DNA from: Bacteroidia bacterium
Lineage (GTDB): Bacteria > Bacteroidota > Bacteroidia > SXHM01
Length of the DNA stretch: 64,000 nucleotides
Direction of reading: 5' to 3'
Assembly: GCA_022072225.1 (NCBI GenBank)
Contig: JAJVIC010000001.1
Location: 222,340 to 286,339, forward strand
The translations under genes and the position numbers were made by a program. Each line of letters opens with the position of its first letter. The first letter of the stretch is position 1. The notes under the pieces were generated by a model. That model was not told the DNA's origin. It worked only from the letters and a program-made list of their open reading frames with translations, and did not search any database. This document shows, piece by piece, positions 52,487 to 60,439 of the stretch.

Positions 52487-53917
52487 ATGAAAATCGGTAT
52501 TGTAAGTTTATCTCTTATTCTCTTTTCATTGCTTTCTTATTCTCAAAAGCAAGGGAACATCTGGTACTTCGGAAACCATGCCGGTTTAAATTTCAATTAT
52601 TCACCTCCGGTAGTCCTAACCGATGGTGCTACATACAATGCCCCGGTTGAATTAAACTCAGAAGGAACTGCTGTAATTTGTGATAGTTCGGGTTCATTGT
52701 TATTCTATACAAATGGCGAGAAGGTTTGGGATAAAAATCATCAGGTTATGCCTAATGGTGATGGTTTGTTATCTAATCTATCATCTACACAAGCAGCATT
52801 AATTTTACCTCAGCCAGGGAATAACCAATATTATTACGTTTTTACTACTGATGATTTTGATGTTAATAGTTTAAAATATGGTTTCAGGTATTCGGTAGTA
52901 GATATGTGTCTTAATAATGAGACCGGGGATGTTACTATGGAAAAAAATATTCTACTACTAGATACGGTTGCTGAAAAATTAACAGCAGTTAAGCATGAAA
53001 ATGGTATTGATTACTGGGTTATTATTCATAAATATTATTCTGATTCGTTTTATAGTTATTTATTAACTTCTTCCGGTGTTTCAGGCCCTGTTGTTTCTTC
53101 TATTGGTTCAATTCATCCTGCCGGATTTGTTGGGGTTGGCAGCGCAATTGGTCAACTCAAAGCATCTCCTGATGGGAATAAATTAGCTATTGTAAATGGA
53201 AACTCCAGCAATTCTGTTGCTGAATATTTTGACTTTAATAAGTCTACTGGTGTTGTTAGTAACTGTATATCAATTCAAACAAATCCAATTTATAATTATT
53301 ATGGTGTATCATTCTCTCCTGACAACTCAAAATTGTATGTCTCTTGTTGGTTAAATAATATTGGAACTTATCAGTTTGATTTAAATGCCGGAAATTCAAC
53401 TGCCGTTATTGCATCAAAAACCTTAATAGCTGATTGGGGATATTTTGGAATGCAGTTAGGCGTAGATGGGAAAATTTATCTTGCCAGAGTTGGAGATTAT
53501 TTATCGGTTATTAATAACCCTAATGAAGCAGGAATAAATTGTAACTATATAGATTCGGCTATTTATCTTGAAGGGATGAAATGTAGTTTTGGATTACCCA
53601 ATTTTCTGGATAGCTACCAATACCACAATCAGCTTGCCTGCACAGATTATGTACCTGAAGACATAATTATCCACAACATTTTCACCCCAAACTCAGATAA
53701 TATTAACGACCTCTTTATTATTGAAAATTTACCAGAAGGTGCAACTGTGCAGATTTACAACCGCTGGGGTGCATTGGTAGCTGAGTGGAACAAACCCGAT
53801 GGCAGTTGGGACGGGCGCACCAAAAGTGGCAGTGAGGTAAGCGCGGGTATTTACTATTACATAATTACCTTGCGTTATAATGAACGAATGAAAGGCTTTA
53901 TTGAGGTAATACGATAA
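52487..53917 (+). CDS. T9SS type B secreted protein, gliding-motility-associated C-terminus
   Basis: 476 aa. Signal peptide 1-19 (LSYSQ). The N-terminal body, beginning IWYFGNHAGLNFNYS, carries repeated propeller-like segments (KASPDGNKLAIVNG, SFSPDNSKLYVS). The C-terminus is a type B T9SS sorting domain (NIFTPNSDNINDLFIIENL, YNRWGALVAEWN, GTKSGSEVSAGIYYYII-like). It is a secreted or surface protein of unknown role. Confidence 0.9.
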   Translation: MKIGIVSLSLILFSLLSYSQKQGNIWYFGNHAGLNFNYSPPVVLTDGATYNAPVELNSEGTAVICDSSGSLLFYTNGEKVWDKNHQVMPNGDGLLSNLSSTQAALILPQPGNNQYYYVFTTDDFDVNSLKYGFRYSVVDMCLNNETGDVTMEKNILLLDTVAEKLTAVKHENGIDYWVIIHKYYSDSFYSYLLTSSGVSGPVVSSIGSIHPAGFVGVGSAIGQLKASPDGNKLAIVNGNSSNSVAEYFDFNKSTGVVSNCISIQTNPIYNYYGVSFSPDNSKLYVSCWLNNIGTYQFDLNAGNSTAVIASKTLIADWGYFGMQLGVDGKIYLARVGDYLSVINNPNEAGINCNYIDSAIYLEGMKCSFGLPNFLDSYQYHNQLACTDYVPEDIIIHNIFTPNSDNINDLFIIENLPEGATVQIYNRWGALVAEWNKPDGSWDGRTKSGSEVSAGIYYYIITLRYNERMKGFIEVIR

Positions 53918-53959
53918 TCATTTTCATCCGCACCCGACTACCCCGCCATTTCCCCCATT

Positions 53960-53995
53960 TACCGTTAATAAAACAAATGCTACCGTTAATAAAAC
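53960..53995. repeat. 15-bp direct repeat with 21-bp period
   Basis: TACCGTTAATAAAAC occurs at 53960-53974 and 53981-53995, exactly 21 bp apart (two DNA turns). The second copy continues into GGTT and forms a small hairpin (ACCGTT/AACGGT). It lies just upstream of the 42-bp array promoter. Confidence 0.7.
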
Positions 53996-54000
53996 GGTTC

Positions 54001-54031
54001 TTGTCTTTACAGTAGTGTAAAAATACATTCG
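54001..54031 (+). promoter_or_regulatory. Promoter in front of the 42-bp repeat array
   Basis: TTG (54001-54003), a 20-base spacer and TACATTCG (54024-54031) fit the Bacteroidota promoter with one change in the -7 box. It would transcribe the array, and perhaps the gene at 54610. Confidence 0.6.
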
Positions 54032-54059
54032 CTTTCAATTAAAAAACCAAAAGGGTAAA

Positions 54060-54566
54060 TTGAAAATGAACAGCGCGGTAAGTTTTCATAAACACAGTAA
54101 ACAACCGGTAACAGAGTATTTTGAAACCCAATACTATGTTACCTCTTCGGTTATATCCTGTTTTAATTTCAAAACAAGTACTTCAAAGGTTTGCCTACCT
54201 CATTTTGAAACTCAAATGCACTCCGGGAATCCTTGGAACAGCCATTTTGGTTTCAAAACCTTACTTAGCCCAACAGCAAAACCTTGTTTTGAAACCAAAA
54301 TGCACTTTTCATGGAGAGCAAAACCTCATTTTGAAATCAAAATGGCCTGTTGTTCTACAGTGAAACCCTATTTTGAAACCAAAACGCCCTTTCCGTGGAA
54401 GGCTAAACATCATTTTGAAACTAAAATGGCCTTTTACCCAACCCTAAACCCCCATTTTGAAACCAAAATGCACTTTCCATGGAGAGCAAAACCTCATTTT
54501 GAAACCCAAATGACCGATTCAAGGATTCCGAAACCTCATTTTGAAATGCAAATACCTGAAAAATAA
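54060..54566 (+). CDS. Possible repeat protein of 14-residue units encoded by the 42-bp array
   Basis: 168 aa, one frame open through the whole array because 42 bp is 14 codons. Units read FETKMHFSWRAKPH and similar, Pro/His/Phe-rich. No signal peptide or known domain. An upstream promoter exists (54001-54031), but the internal inversions of the palindrome loop and the hairpin symmetry argue that the repeat is a DNA or RNA element and that the frame is incidental. I list it as an uncertain coding gene. Confidence 0.35.
   Translation: MKMNSAVSFHKHSKQPVTEYFETQYYVTSSVISCFNFKTSTSKVCLPHFETQMHSGNPWNSHFGFKTLLSPTAKPCFETKMHFSWRAKPHFEIKMACCSTVKPYFETKTPFPWKAKHHFETKMAFYPTLNPHFETKMHFPWRAKPHFETQMTDSRIPKPHFEMQIPEK
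54117..54554. repeat. Array of 11 palindromic cores with exact 42-bp period
   Basis: The core is CATTTTGAAACCAAAATG (a 7-bp stem CATTTTG/CAAAATG with loop AAAC). The TTTT of successive cores lies at 54119, 54161, 54203, 54245, 54287, 54329, 54371, 54413, 54455, 54497 and 54539: always 42 bases, four helical turns. Cores 2 and 4 have the loop inverted (GTTT or ATTT). The 24-bp segments between cores vary, but those at 54303, 54387 and 54471 resemble each other. See findings. Confidence 0.85.
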
Positions 54567-54609
54567 ACAATTATAAAACACAAGTATCAACTATTAAACA
54601 CCAATAGCC

Positions 54610-55818
54610 ATGCCTGTAATAAACCGACCTGTTACCAATGCCCAACGCGATGCCGCAATGCGCAATGCCAAAACCCGCAAAGATTCAGTGCCTCCGCCAC
54701 CCGAAATACCTTTTATGCCGGGCACTATTACCAAACTTGATATTTTTCAACCCGCCTACCATGCCAAATACCTTGCAGTAAGCACTGCCAAAAATGTACA
54801 AACCTCCTTAACCGGGCAAATAGCACAGGTACGCAAACTTGCCATTTACTATGAACAGGATTTTATTGACAACCTGAACAAAGGCATACGCAGAGGACTG
54901 ATAGAGGCAAGCAGACGCAGCCTCTATCAACTGGATGTAAACGATAATACCCTGCCCTACATAGGTTCTGAAAACGATATTACCACCTGGGGCCAAAACA
55001 TAGCCGATGGCGAAGCCGCCCGCCTTGCCATTCCGGGCGAAGTACCCGTTACCTTTCCCTCGGCAGCAGAGGTAAGCACAGCTGTAGGCAATTTTGTAAA
55101 CATAAACCTTAATCAGGCCAACGCAAAAGACAACCTTAATATAGCCCAGGAAGCTCTTGAAAGCGAAAACACAGAAGCCGATAAACTGATACTTAAACTA
55201 TGGAACGAAATAGAAACAGCATTTGATGAGGGTAACAAACCCAGCATGCGCAACCGCGCCCGCGAGTGGGGTGTAGTATATGTGCCCTCACCGGGCGAAG
55301 CCCCCTCACCCGATGAATTCAGCATCATGGGTAACATTACCGAACAGGTAACCAACACCCCCATAAACGAAGCCGAAATTTTAGTAGTACAAACAGGATT
55401 AACCGTACTAAGCGACAGCGATGGCGATTACTTTATAGGCCTGCTGCCCCCCGGAACCTATACCCTGCAAATAAGCAAAGCCGGTTTTACAACCCAAACC
55501 CTGCCCGGAATAGCAGTAAGCGCAGGCGCTATAACTGAACAAAACGCACAACTAAGCCCCGCAGTAACTTCCACCGGAACCGTTAGCGGAACGGTAACCC
55601 TGTCGGGCTCGCCAGCCGCTGGCGTAGCCATTAGCATTGAGGGGCTGGCACTGCCCATAATACTTACCGACCCCACCGGACATTACAGCATCAGCAATGT
55701 GCCCGCAGGTATGCAAACGGTAAAAGCGCAACTACCCCCTATCATGGGTGGCGGCTTTCAAACTCAGGCACTGAACGTTTCGGCAGGTGCAGAGGTAGTT
55801 GGCAATTTTGCCTTTTAA
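54610..55818 (+). CDS. Carboxypeptidase-regulatory-like domain protein, two domains
   Basis: 402 aa, no signal peptide and no sorting tail. Residues 1-230 are a helical region of unknown function. Two CarboxypepD_reg beta-sandwich domains follow (~235-320 with DSDGDYFIGLLPPGTYTLQISK, and ~325-402 with DPTGHYSISNVPAGMQTVKAQ). The helical region resembles that of the protein at the start of the window in placement, though sequence similarity is low. Such a domain mix without an export signal is unusual. Confidence 0.75.
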   Translation: MPVINRPVTNAQRDAAMRNAKTRKDSVPPPPEIPFMPGTITKLDIFQPAYHAKYLAVSTAKNVQTSLTGQIAQVRKLAIYYEQDFIDNLNKGIRRGLIEASRRSLYQLDVNDNTLPYIGSENDITTWGQNIADGEAARLAIPGEVPVTFPSAAEVSTAVGNFVNINLNQANAKDNLNIAQEALESENTEADKLILKLWNEIETAFDEGNKPSMRNRAREWGVVYVPSPGEAPSPDEFSIMGNITEQVTNTPINEAEILVVQTGLTVLSDSDGDYFIGLLPPGTYTLQISKAGFTTQTLPGIAVSAGAITEQNAQLSPAVTSTGTVSGTVTLSGSPAAGVAISIEGLALPIILTDPTGHYSISNVPAGMQTVKAQLPPIMGGGFQTQALNVSAGAEVVGNFAF

Positions 55819-55838
55819 GCAATGAGCAATAAAAAAAT

Positions 55839-55967
55839 ATGAATGAACAACCCGACCACTACCACCAAAAACGCCTGCGCGAAAAACGAAACCACCGCAT
55901 ACTGGGCATAGTTACCATTATAGTATTGGCGATGGCGGTGGGGGTGGTGATGATGGAGGTGATGTGA
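55839..55967 (+). CDS. Small basic membrane peptide
   Basis: 42 aa: a charged, basic N-terminus (PDHYHQKRLREKRNHR) and one membrane helix (ILGIVTIIVLAMAVGVVMM). It lies 20 bases after the previous stop. A poorly conserved small protein is possible; the codon choice is ordinary, but there is no family match. Confidence 0.4.
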   Translation: MNEQPDHYHQKRLREKRNHRILGIVTIIVLAMAVGVVMMEVM

Positions 55968-56010
55968 GGAGTAAATAATTATAAACTTAAAATAAAAAAA
56001 ATAAAAAACC

Positions 56011-56868
56011 ATGAAAAAATCATTACTAATAATCTTATTTAGCATCCTATTTAGCATTAGTTATGCTCAAAAAAAAGGAGCATTTATTTTAGAATCACAA
56101 TTTAAAGATTTCGTTCCAATATCACCTTTAGAGTACGACCAAAAAGTTATCGTAATTGATACACTTGGAAGGTATGATACATTATCTGTAAAACAATTAG
56201 CAGTTAGTAAAAGAAGTATCTTAAACTTCTTGCCAAACGAGGCTGTGTTTGTTTCAGTTAAGAAAAATGATATGAGTGGTTCTATTTCGTATGGTCCGGC
56301 AAGTGTTACCGCAGAAAGTGGTTCATACTCTGTTACAGTTGACTATTGCAAGTTCACTACACTAAAAATATTTAACAGTTCAGGAACTACTTGTGATGGA
56401 TTCACAAAAGTTGGAGTTGGTTTAAGAATAACTGCAAATGTACAAACAACTAAAGCAGGTTTAAATCTTGGGAATTTATTTGGTTTGGGGTTAGCTGCTC
56501 AAATGAATAAATTGTCAGGTACTATGAGTATCGATGTTATTGGTATGGAGTCTCAGGAGATTACAACATTAATACCATTGCCAAGTGAAATAAGCCCTAC
56601 CTCTATTCAAAATGCTTTACAGGCTATGGCAACAATAAAGTCTAAAATTTATGACAATAGTACAAGATTATATCCCCAGATTGTTGCAGTAAAACGCTCA
56701 GAAGGTGACTGTTCGGTAAACGATTTTATAAAGAAGATTGGAGAGGATACAGATGTTCAACCAGTTGGGACAATCTATCTTGATCAGTTACAACAACAGC
56801 AACTACAACAACCATTACAACAACAACAAAGACAACAGCAAATACAACAGCAACAGGAATGGAAGTAG
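56011..56868 (+). CDS. Secreted hypothetical protein with Gln-rich tail
   Basis: 285 aa. Signal peptide 1-20 (SISYAQ). The middle is beta-rich (GSISYGPASVTAESGSYSVTVDY), followed by LGNLFGLGLAAQMN and a helical stretch. The last ~30 residues are a Gln repeat (QLQQQQLQQPLQQQQ). I know no family. It is the first gene of the AT-rich stretch that includes the NYN operon, and A/T content is visibly higher than in 54.6-55.8 kb. Confidence 0.65.
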   Translation: MKKSLLIILFSILFSISYAQKKGAFILESQFKDFVPISPLEYDQKVIVIDTLGRYDTLSVKQLAVSKRSILNFLPNEAVFVSVKKNDMSGSISYGPASVTAESGSYSVTVDYCKFTTLKIFNSSGTTCDGFTKVGVGLRITANVQTTKAGLNLGNLFGLGLAAQMNKLSGTMSIDVIGMESQEITTLIPLPSEISPTSIQNALQAMATIKSKIYDNSTRLYPQIVAVKRSEGDCSVNDFIKKIGEDTDVQPVGTIYLDQLQQQQLQQPLQQQQRQQQIQQQQEWK

Positions 56869-56907
56869 TCTATACAGATTAATTGTCAAAAAAAACAATA
56901 AACAAAT

Positions 56908-57222
56908 ATGCCATATAATTTTTTCGGAGTGTATTTTGAAAGTGAAAACGGAACAGAATACCGTTGCGGGTTTCATGATGATGATAATTATCAACCAAAA
57001 ATAGAACGTAGACTTGCAGGTAACTGGGTTGAAGTTAGCCAAGGTCTTGGAACGGGTGCTGCCAACCAGACATGCAGAGAAATAAGAGACAACTTACCTG
57101 TACCAATTCATTTCCCTGAAAGTCATACACAAAACGAACGTATGGAATTAATAAACCAAATGGTTTATAATCTAAGTAGATATATTACGGAGAGGGTTAA
57201 TTACAGGGGGGCGCATAGTTGA
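56908..57222 (+). CDS. Hypothetical protein upstream of the NYN operon
   Basis: 104 aa, cytosolic, mixed. Segments such as NFFGVYFESENGTEYRCGF and TERVNYRGAHS show no known motif. It ends 15 bases before the NYN gene, so it may be part of the same transcript. Its presence next to the NYN-receiver-kinase genes could be functional; it is unassigned. Confidence 0.55.
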   Translation: MPYNFFGVYFESENGTEYRCGFHDDDNYQPKIERRLAGNWVEVSQGLGTGAANQTCREIRDNLPVPIHFPESHTQNERMELINQMVYNLSRYITERVNYRGAHS

Positions 57223-57237
57223 TAAATATATTATCTG

Positions 57238-57999
57238 ATGGAAAACAATCAACCTGAAAAAGAAATAAATATTGGTGTTTTTATTGATTTTCAAAACATA
57301 GCACATGGTAGCAATACACATGCGCAAAAAGAAGATGTACTGAAAAAAATTAAACATTCACTTCTTTATTTGAAAAACAGGGGTCGTTTATTAGTAAAAA
57401 CGGCATATGCAGATTGGACGGGACAGTTTTCATATTATAGAAAATATTTAAGAGAACTTTCAATTGACTTAACTGAATTGCCTTCATCAACATCAGGAAA
57501 GAATAGCGCAGATATCAAATTGGTTGTGGATGCAATTGAGGTTGCGATTACAAAATCATATATCGATACAATAGTTGTAATATCTGGCGACAGCGATTAT
57601 GCCCCATTGATATCGAAGCTGAGAGAGTTCAACAAATATGTAATTGTGATTGGAGACAGAAAAAACACTTCAGATATAATAGTGGGGTATTGTGATTTGT
57701 TAAGATATTTTGACGAGTTAAGGCCTACTGAAACAATTGACTTATCAAAGCTTGATAAAAATGATATACTGTATGCATATGAGCTATTAAAAGAATCGGT
57801 AAAATATATATCAGCTAGACGGAAGACTTATTCTACAAGTCTAAAACCTCAAATGATAAAACTCGATGCCGCTTTTAACGAAAAAAATTACAAGATTAAT
57901 AGATGGTCAGATTTTTTAAAAAAAGCTAAGGAAGACGGAATTATATACTTTGAAGACAATAAGGATGATCCTAATAATCCATTGATAAAACTATGTTAA
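57238..57999 (+). CDS. NYN-LOTUS RNase, effector candidate of a three-gene operon
   Basis: 253 aa. NYN/PIN-like RNase domain: FIDFQN (Asp 17), SADIKLVVDAIE (Asp 92 and Asp 98), ISGDSDYAPLISKLRE (Asp 118 and Asp 120), with the acidic residues intact. C-terminal OST-HTH/LOTUS domain (~165-253) for binding. It differs clearly from the copy at 47609. It overlaps the next gene by 7 bases and belongs to a compact operon with a receiver and a kinase-like ATPase, which suggests controlled RNA cleavage. Confidence 0.85.
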   Translation: MENNQPEKEINIGVFIDFQNIAHGSNTHAQKEDVLKKIKHSLLYLKNRGRLLVKTAYADWTGQFSYYRKYLRELSIDLTELPSSTSGKNSADIKLVVDAIEVAITKSYIDTIVVISGDSDYAPLISKLREFNKYVIVIGDRKNTSDIIVGYCDLLRYFDELRPTETIDLSKLDKNDILYAYELLKESVKYISARRKTYSTSLKPQMIKLDAAFNEKNYKINRWSDFLKKAKEDGIIYFEDNKDDPNNPLIKLC

Positions 58000-58667
58000 A
58001 TATATTCAAAAAACACTATAAACTTGAAGATATCTCCTTTATCGGAAATTCAGTTCAAATAAACAGATCATCGATTAAAATAGCAGTAATTGAGGACAAT
58101 ATTTTTGAAAATCTCGAACAACTAAGAACGCATAATTTTAATATTACAATATTTAGTGATATTGAAAATTTAAATACGTTACTAGATTTTGAAGTAATTA
58201 TCTCAGATATTAGAGGTGTAGGTAAGCATTTTGGAAGTAAACTGGAAGGAGCGCATCTCATTCAAGAAATTCATAATAAATATCCGAACAAGTATCTTAT
58301 TGCTTATAGCGCAAGCACTTTCAATCCAACATATAATCAATACTTTAAACTTTGTGATGAAACGAAGAGAAAAAGCGGTGATGTAAATGATTGGGTTAAA
58401 TCATTAGATTCTGCTATTAAAAACATAAAGGACCCGCTTTATCAATGGGAAAAAACGCGACAAATATTAATTAAAAATCGGGTAGCAATTGATGTAATTT
58501 CTAACCTAGAAAGGGCTTATATAAAATCATTTTTGAAAAAAAAATCAAAGTACCTGATTAAAGAAGCAGAAGAATCTAAGAGTATTTCAGACTCTCCAGT
58601 TGTTAAAATTGCAATTGAATCAATAACATCATTTTCCGCTTCTTTAATTTCAAATCTTATCAAGTAA
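57993..58667 (+). CDS. Receiver-domain protein with C-terminal helical region
   Basis: 224 aa. A CheY-like receiver at ~28-145: acidic pair EDN (Glu 34, Asp 35), phospho-acceptor Asp 72 in ISDIRG, Ser 106 in AYSAS, and Lys 125 or 127 in DETKRKS. It has no DNA-binding output domain. The remaining ~75 residues are helical, ending with a hydrophobic segment (SFSASLISNLIK). It overlaps the NYN gene and ends 4 bases before the kinase-like gene. It probably transmits a phosphoryl signal. Confidence 0.8.
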   Translation: MLNIFKKHYKLEDISFIGNSVQINRSSIKIAVIEDNIFENLEQLRTHNFNITIFSDIENLNTLLDFEVIISDIRGVGKHFGSKLEGAHLIQEIHNKYPNKYLIAYSASTFNPTYNQYFKLCDETKRKSGDVNDWVKSLDSAIKNIKDPLYQWEKTRQILIKNRVAIDVISNLERAYIKSFLKKKSKYLIKEAEESKSISDSPVVKIAIESITSFSASLISNLIK

Positions 58668-58671
58668 CAGG

Positions 58672-59391
58672 ATGGATCCAAATTATCAAGAACTTTTGGA
58701 AAATTTGATGCATGAATTAGCTCAAATTAATATTAACAGTAAGGCTAGTTCTGAAGCAATCTCTAAGGCAGTCAAAGGAAATTTGGATAGAAAAGCACTG
58801 ATTCATCATTCAGAGATATTATTGGAGAATGCATTTCTTTTTTCTACTCATCTAGATGTTGTTACACATCAATTAAATCCTGATTATTTTTTAGAAGAAA
58901 AGGCGGATAAAAGAAATCTCTTTGGTAAATTTTTTAAGGCCATTATTCCTTACAAAAGGAGAGCAAAACAAAGAGATGTTGAAATTAATGTTACTGGTAA
59001 TGCCCAGACTCTAATTGATTTGTATCCTGTTATTGACACCTTACCTATTTTAATTTTAGATAATGCAGTGAAATATTCGGCTCATGGTTGTGAAATTGAA
59101 ATTGAATTTTATGAAGATGAACACATCATGGAGGTTTCAGTTTCAAATCTTGGTCCTTACCTTAGAGCGGAAGAACTTAAACATATTTTTGAAAGAGGAT
59201 ATAGGGGTACTGAAGCGCTTAAAACAAAAGTCATAGGTAGAGGGTATGGAATGAACTTTATTAAACATATTTGCGATTTACATAAAGCAATTGTAGAAGT
59301 CACATCATCTGAAGATTTTACAAAAATTAATGAGATTAAATATTCAATGTTTAGGATTAAAATTGAGTTTTCTAAAGAGCCTTTAAACTAA
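58672..59391 (+). CDS. Soluble histidine-kinase-like ATPase
   Basis: 239 aa. N-terminal helical part with a candidate phospho-acceptor His 14 (LMHELAQI). HATPase_c domain at ~105-225: N-box LDNAVKYS (Asn 131), G1 variant SNLGPYL (in place of DxGxG), FERGYRG, and G2 GRGYGMNFIK. It lacks sensor and membrane segments. It is the last gene of the operon and pairs with the receiver 4 bases upstream. Confidence 0.82.
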   Translation: MDPNYQELLENLMHELAQININSKASSEAISKAVKGNLDRKALIHHSEILLENAFLFSTHLDVVTHQLNPDYFLEEKADKRNLFGKFFKAIIPYKRRAKQRDVEINVTGNAQTLIDLYPVIDTLPILILDNAVKYSAHGCEIEIEFYEDEHIMEVSVSNLGPYLRAEELKHIFERGYRGTEALKTKVIGRGYGMNFIKHICDLHKAIVEVTSSEDFTKINEIKYSMFRIKIEFSKEPLN

Positions 59392-59586
59392 TTAAGTCTA
59401 ATAAGTTTTCATATAGGCTGTATATTATTTTATATATAATTCTTAAGAGTACCCCATGCAAAACTTGTTGAGAAATTAATGGCTCTTAGCTCCGGAGTGC
59501 CGATTAAATAAATTAAGTTTGTTTGTCCATATGAGTAATAGAAAACAAAAGATAGCATAGTGATAATTAAAGCAAATGAAAACAGG

Positions 59587-60438
59587 ATGGATAAATTCAA
59601 TCCACAAATAGAAGTTGAGCCTGATGGACTCTTCACTCCGGTTGTTAGAGAATGGTCATTAGAAAAATATAAACTCGTTGGTAGTTATTGTGACATCTTT
59701 ACCAATGGAATGAAAAACAAATGGGATCAACTTGTTTACATTGATTTATTCGCAGGGGCTGGCTATGCAAAAATTAAGGAGAATGGTAAGATTTTTAAGA
59801 ATTCTGCTTTACTTGCAATGTCCATTCCTACACCTTTTACAAAATACATACTTTGCGAACAAGATGAGGAGAGATTTGAAGCACTATCAGAAAGAGTAAA
59901 GAGGGATTACAGTCACCTGAATTGTGAACTTATTAAAGGCGATAGCAATGTCAATATTTCTAAAGTAATAAAGGCAATTCCACCGTTTCGTAAAGGGAAT
60001 ACCTTACTTCCGTTCTGTTTTGTAGATCCATATTCTCTCAATTTAAATTTCACAACCATTCAAACTCTTGGTAAAAATTTAATGGATTTTTTAATTCTAC
60101 AGGCATTACATATGGATGCCAATAGAAATTTTGACACTTACCTTAATGAAGAAAATACACGTATTGCAGAATACTTAGGCATTGCTAATTGGCGCGAGCT
60201 ATTTGAAAAAGATGGTGTAATTTATCGCAAAGACTTCGTCAAATTTTTAGCCGAACAATACCAGGAGCAAATGATTAAACTTAATTACCAAGAGGAAAAA
60301 TACATGCACCAAATCAGGTCTAATGAAAAAAACCTTCCTTTGTACTACCTTTCATTTTACTCAAAAGACCCAAGAGGTGTAGATTTTTTCAAAAAAGTAC
60401 AGAAGAGAGTTAAGGCACAATTATCAATGGAATTTTAA
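59587..60438 (+). CDS. tcmP: Three-Cys-motif partner protein TcmP
   Basis: 283 aa from ATG 59587 ([14 protein letters not shown]), preferred over the upstream ATG at 59560. Family motifs are [32 protein letters not shown] (a methyltransferase-like Rossmann glycine motif) and [15 protein letters not shown]. TcmP proteins are found beside three-Cys-motif proteins, and one follows directly here (1-base gap). The role is unknown; the Rossmann-like motif suggests nucleotide or SAM binding. Confidence 0.87.
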   Translation: MDKFNPQIEVEPDGLFTPVVREWSLEKYKLVGSYCDIFTNGMKNKWDQLVYIDLFAGAGYAKIKENGKIFKNSALLAMSIPTPFTKYILCEQDEERFEALSERVKRDYSHLNCELIKGDSNVNISKVIKAIPPFRKGNTLLPFCFVDPYSLNLNFTTIQTLGKNLMDFLILQALHMDANRNFDTYLNEENTRIAEYLGIANWRELFEKDGVIYRKDFVKFLAEQYQEQMIKLNYQEEKYMHQIRSNEKNLPLYYLSFYSKDPRGVDFFKKVQKRVKAQLSMEF

Positions 60439-60439
60439 G

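Noticed and set aside
54117..54554. The 42-bp array as a CRISPR
   Set aside because: The core is only 18 bp and imperfect, the 24-bp segments between cores are short and partly repeated (those at 54303 and 54471 are nearly identical), two cores have an inverted loop, and there is no cas gene or leader in the window.
58672..59391. The kinase-like ATPase as a MutL/Hsp90-type GHKL protein
   Set aside because: The N-box LDNAVKYS, the GYRG segment and G2 GRGYGMNF, and the adjacent receiver gene, fit the histidine-kinase branch better.
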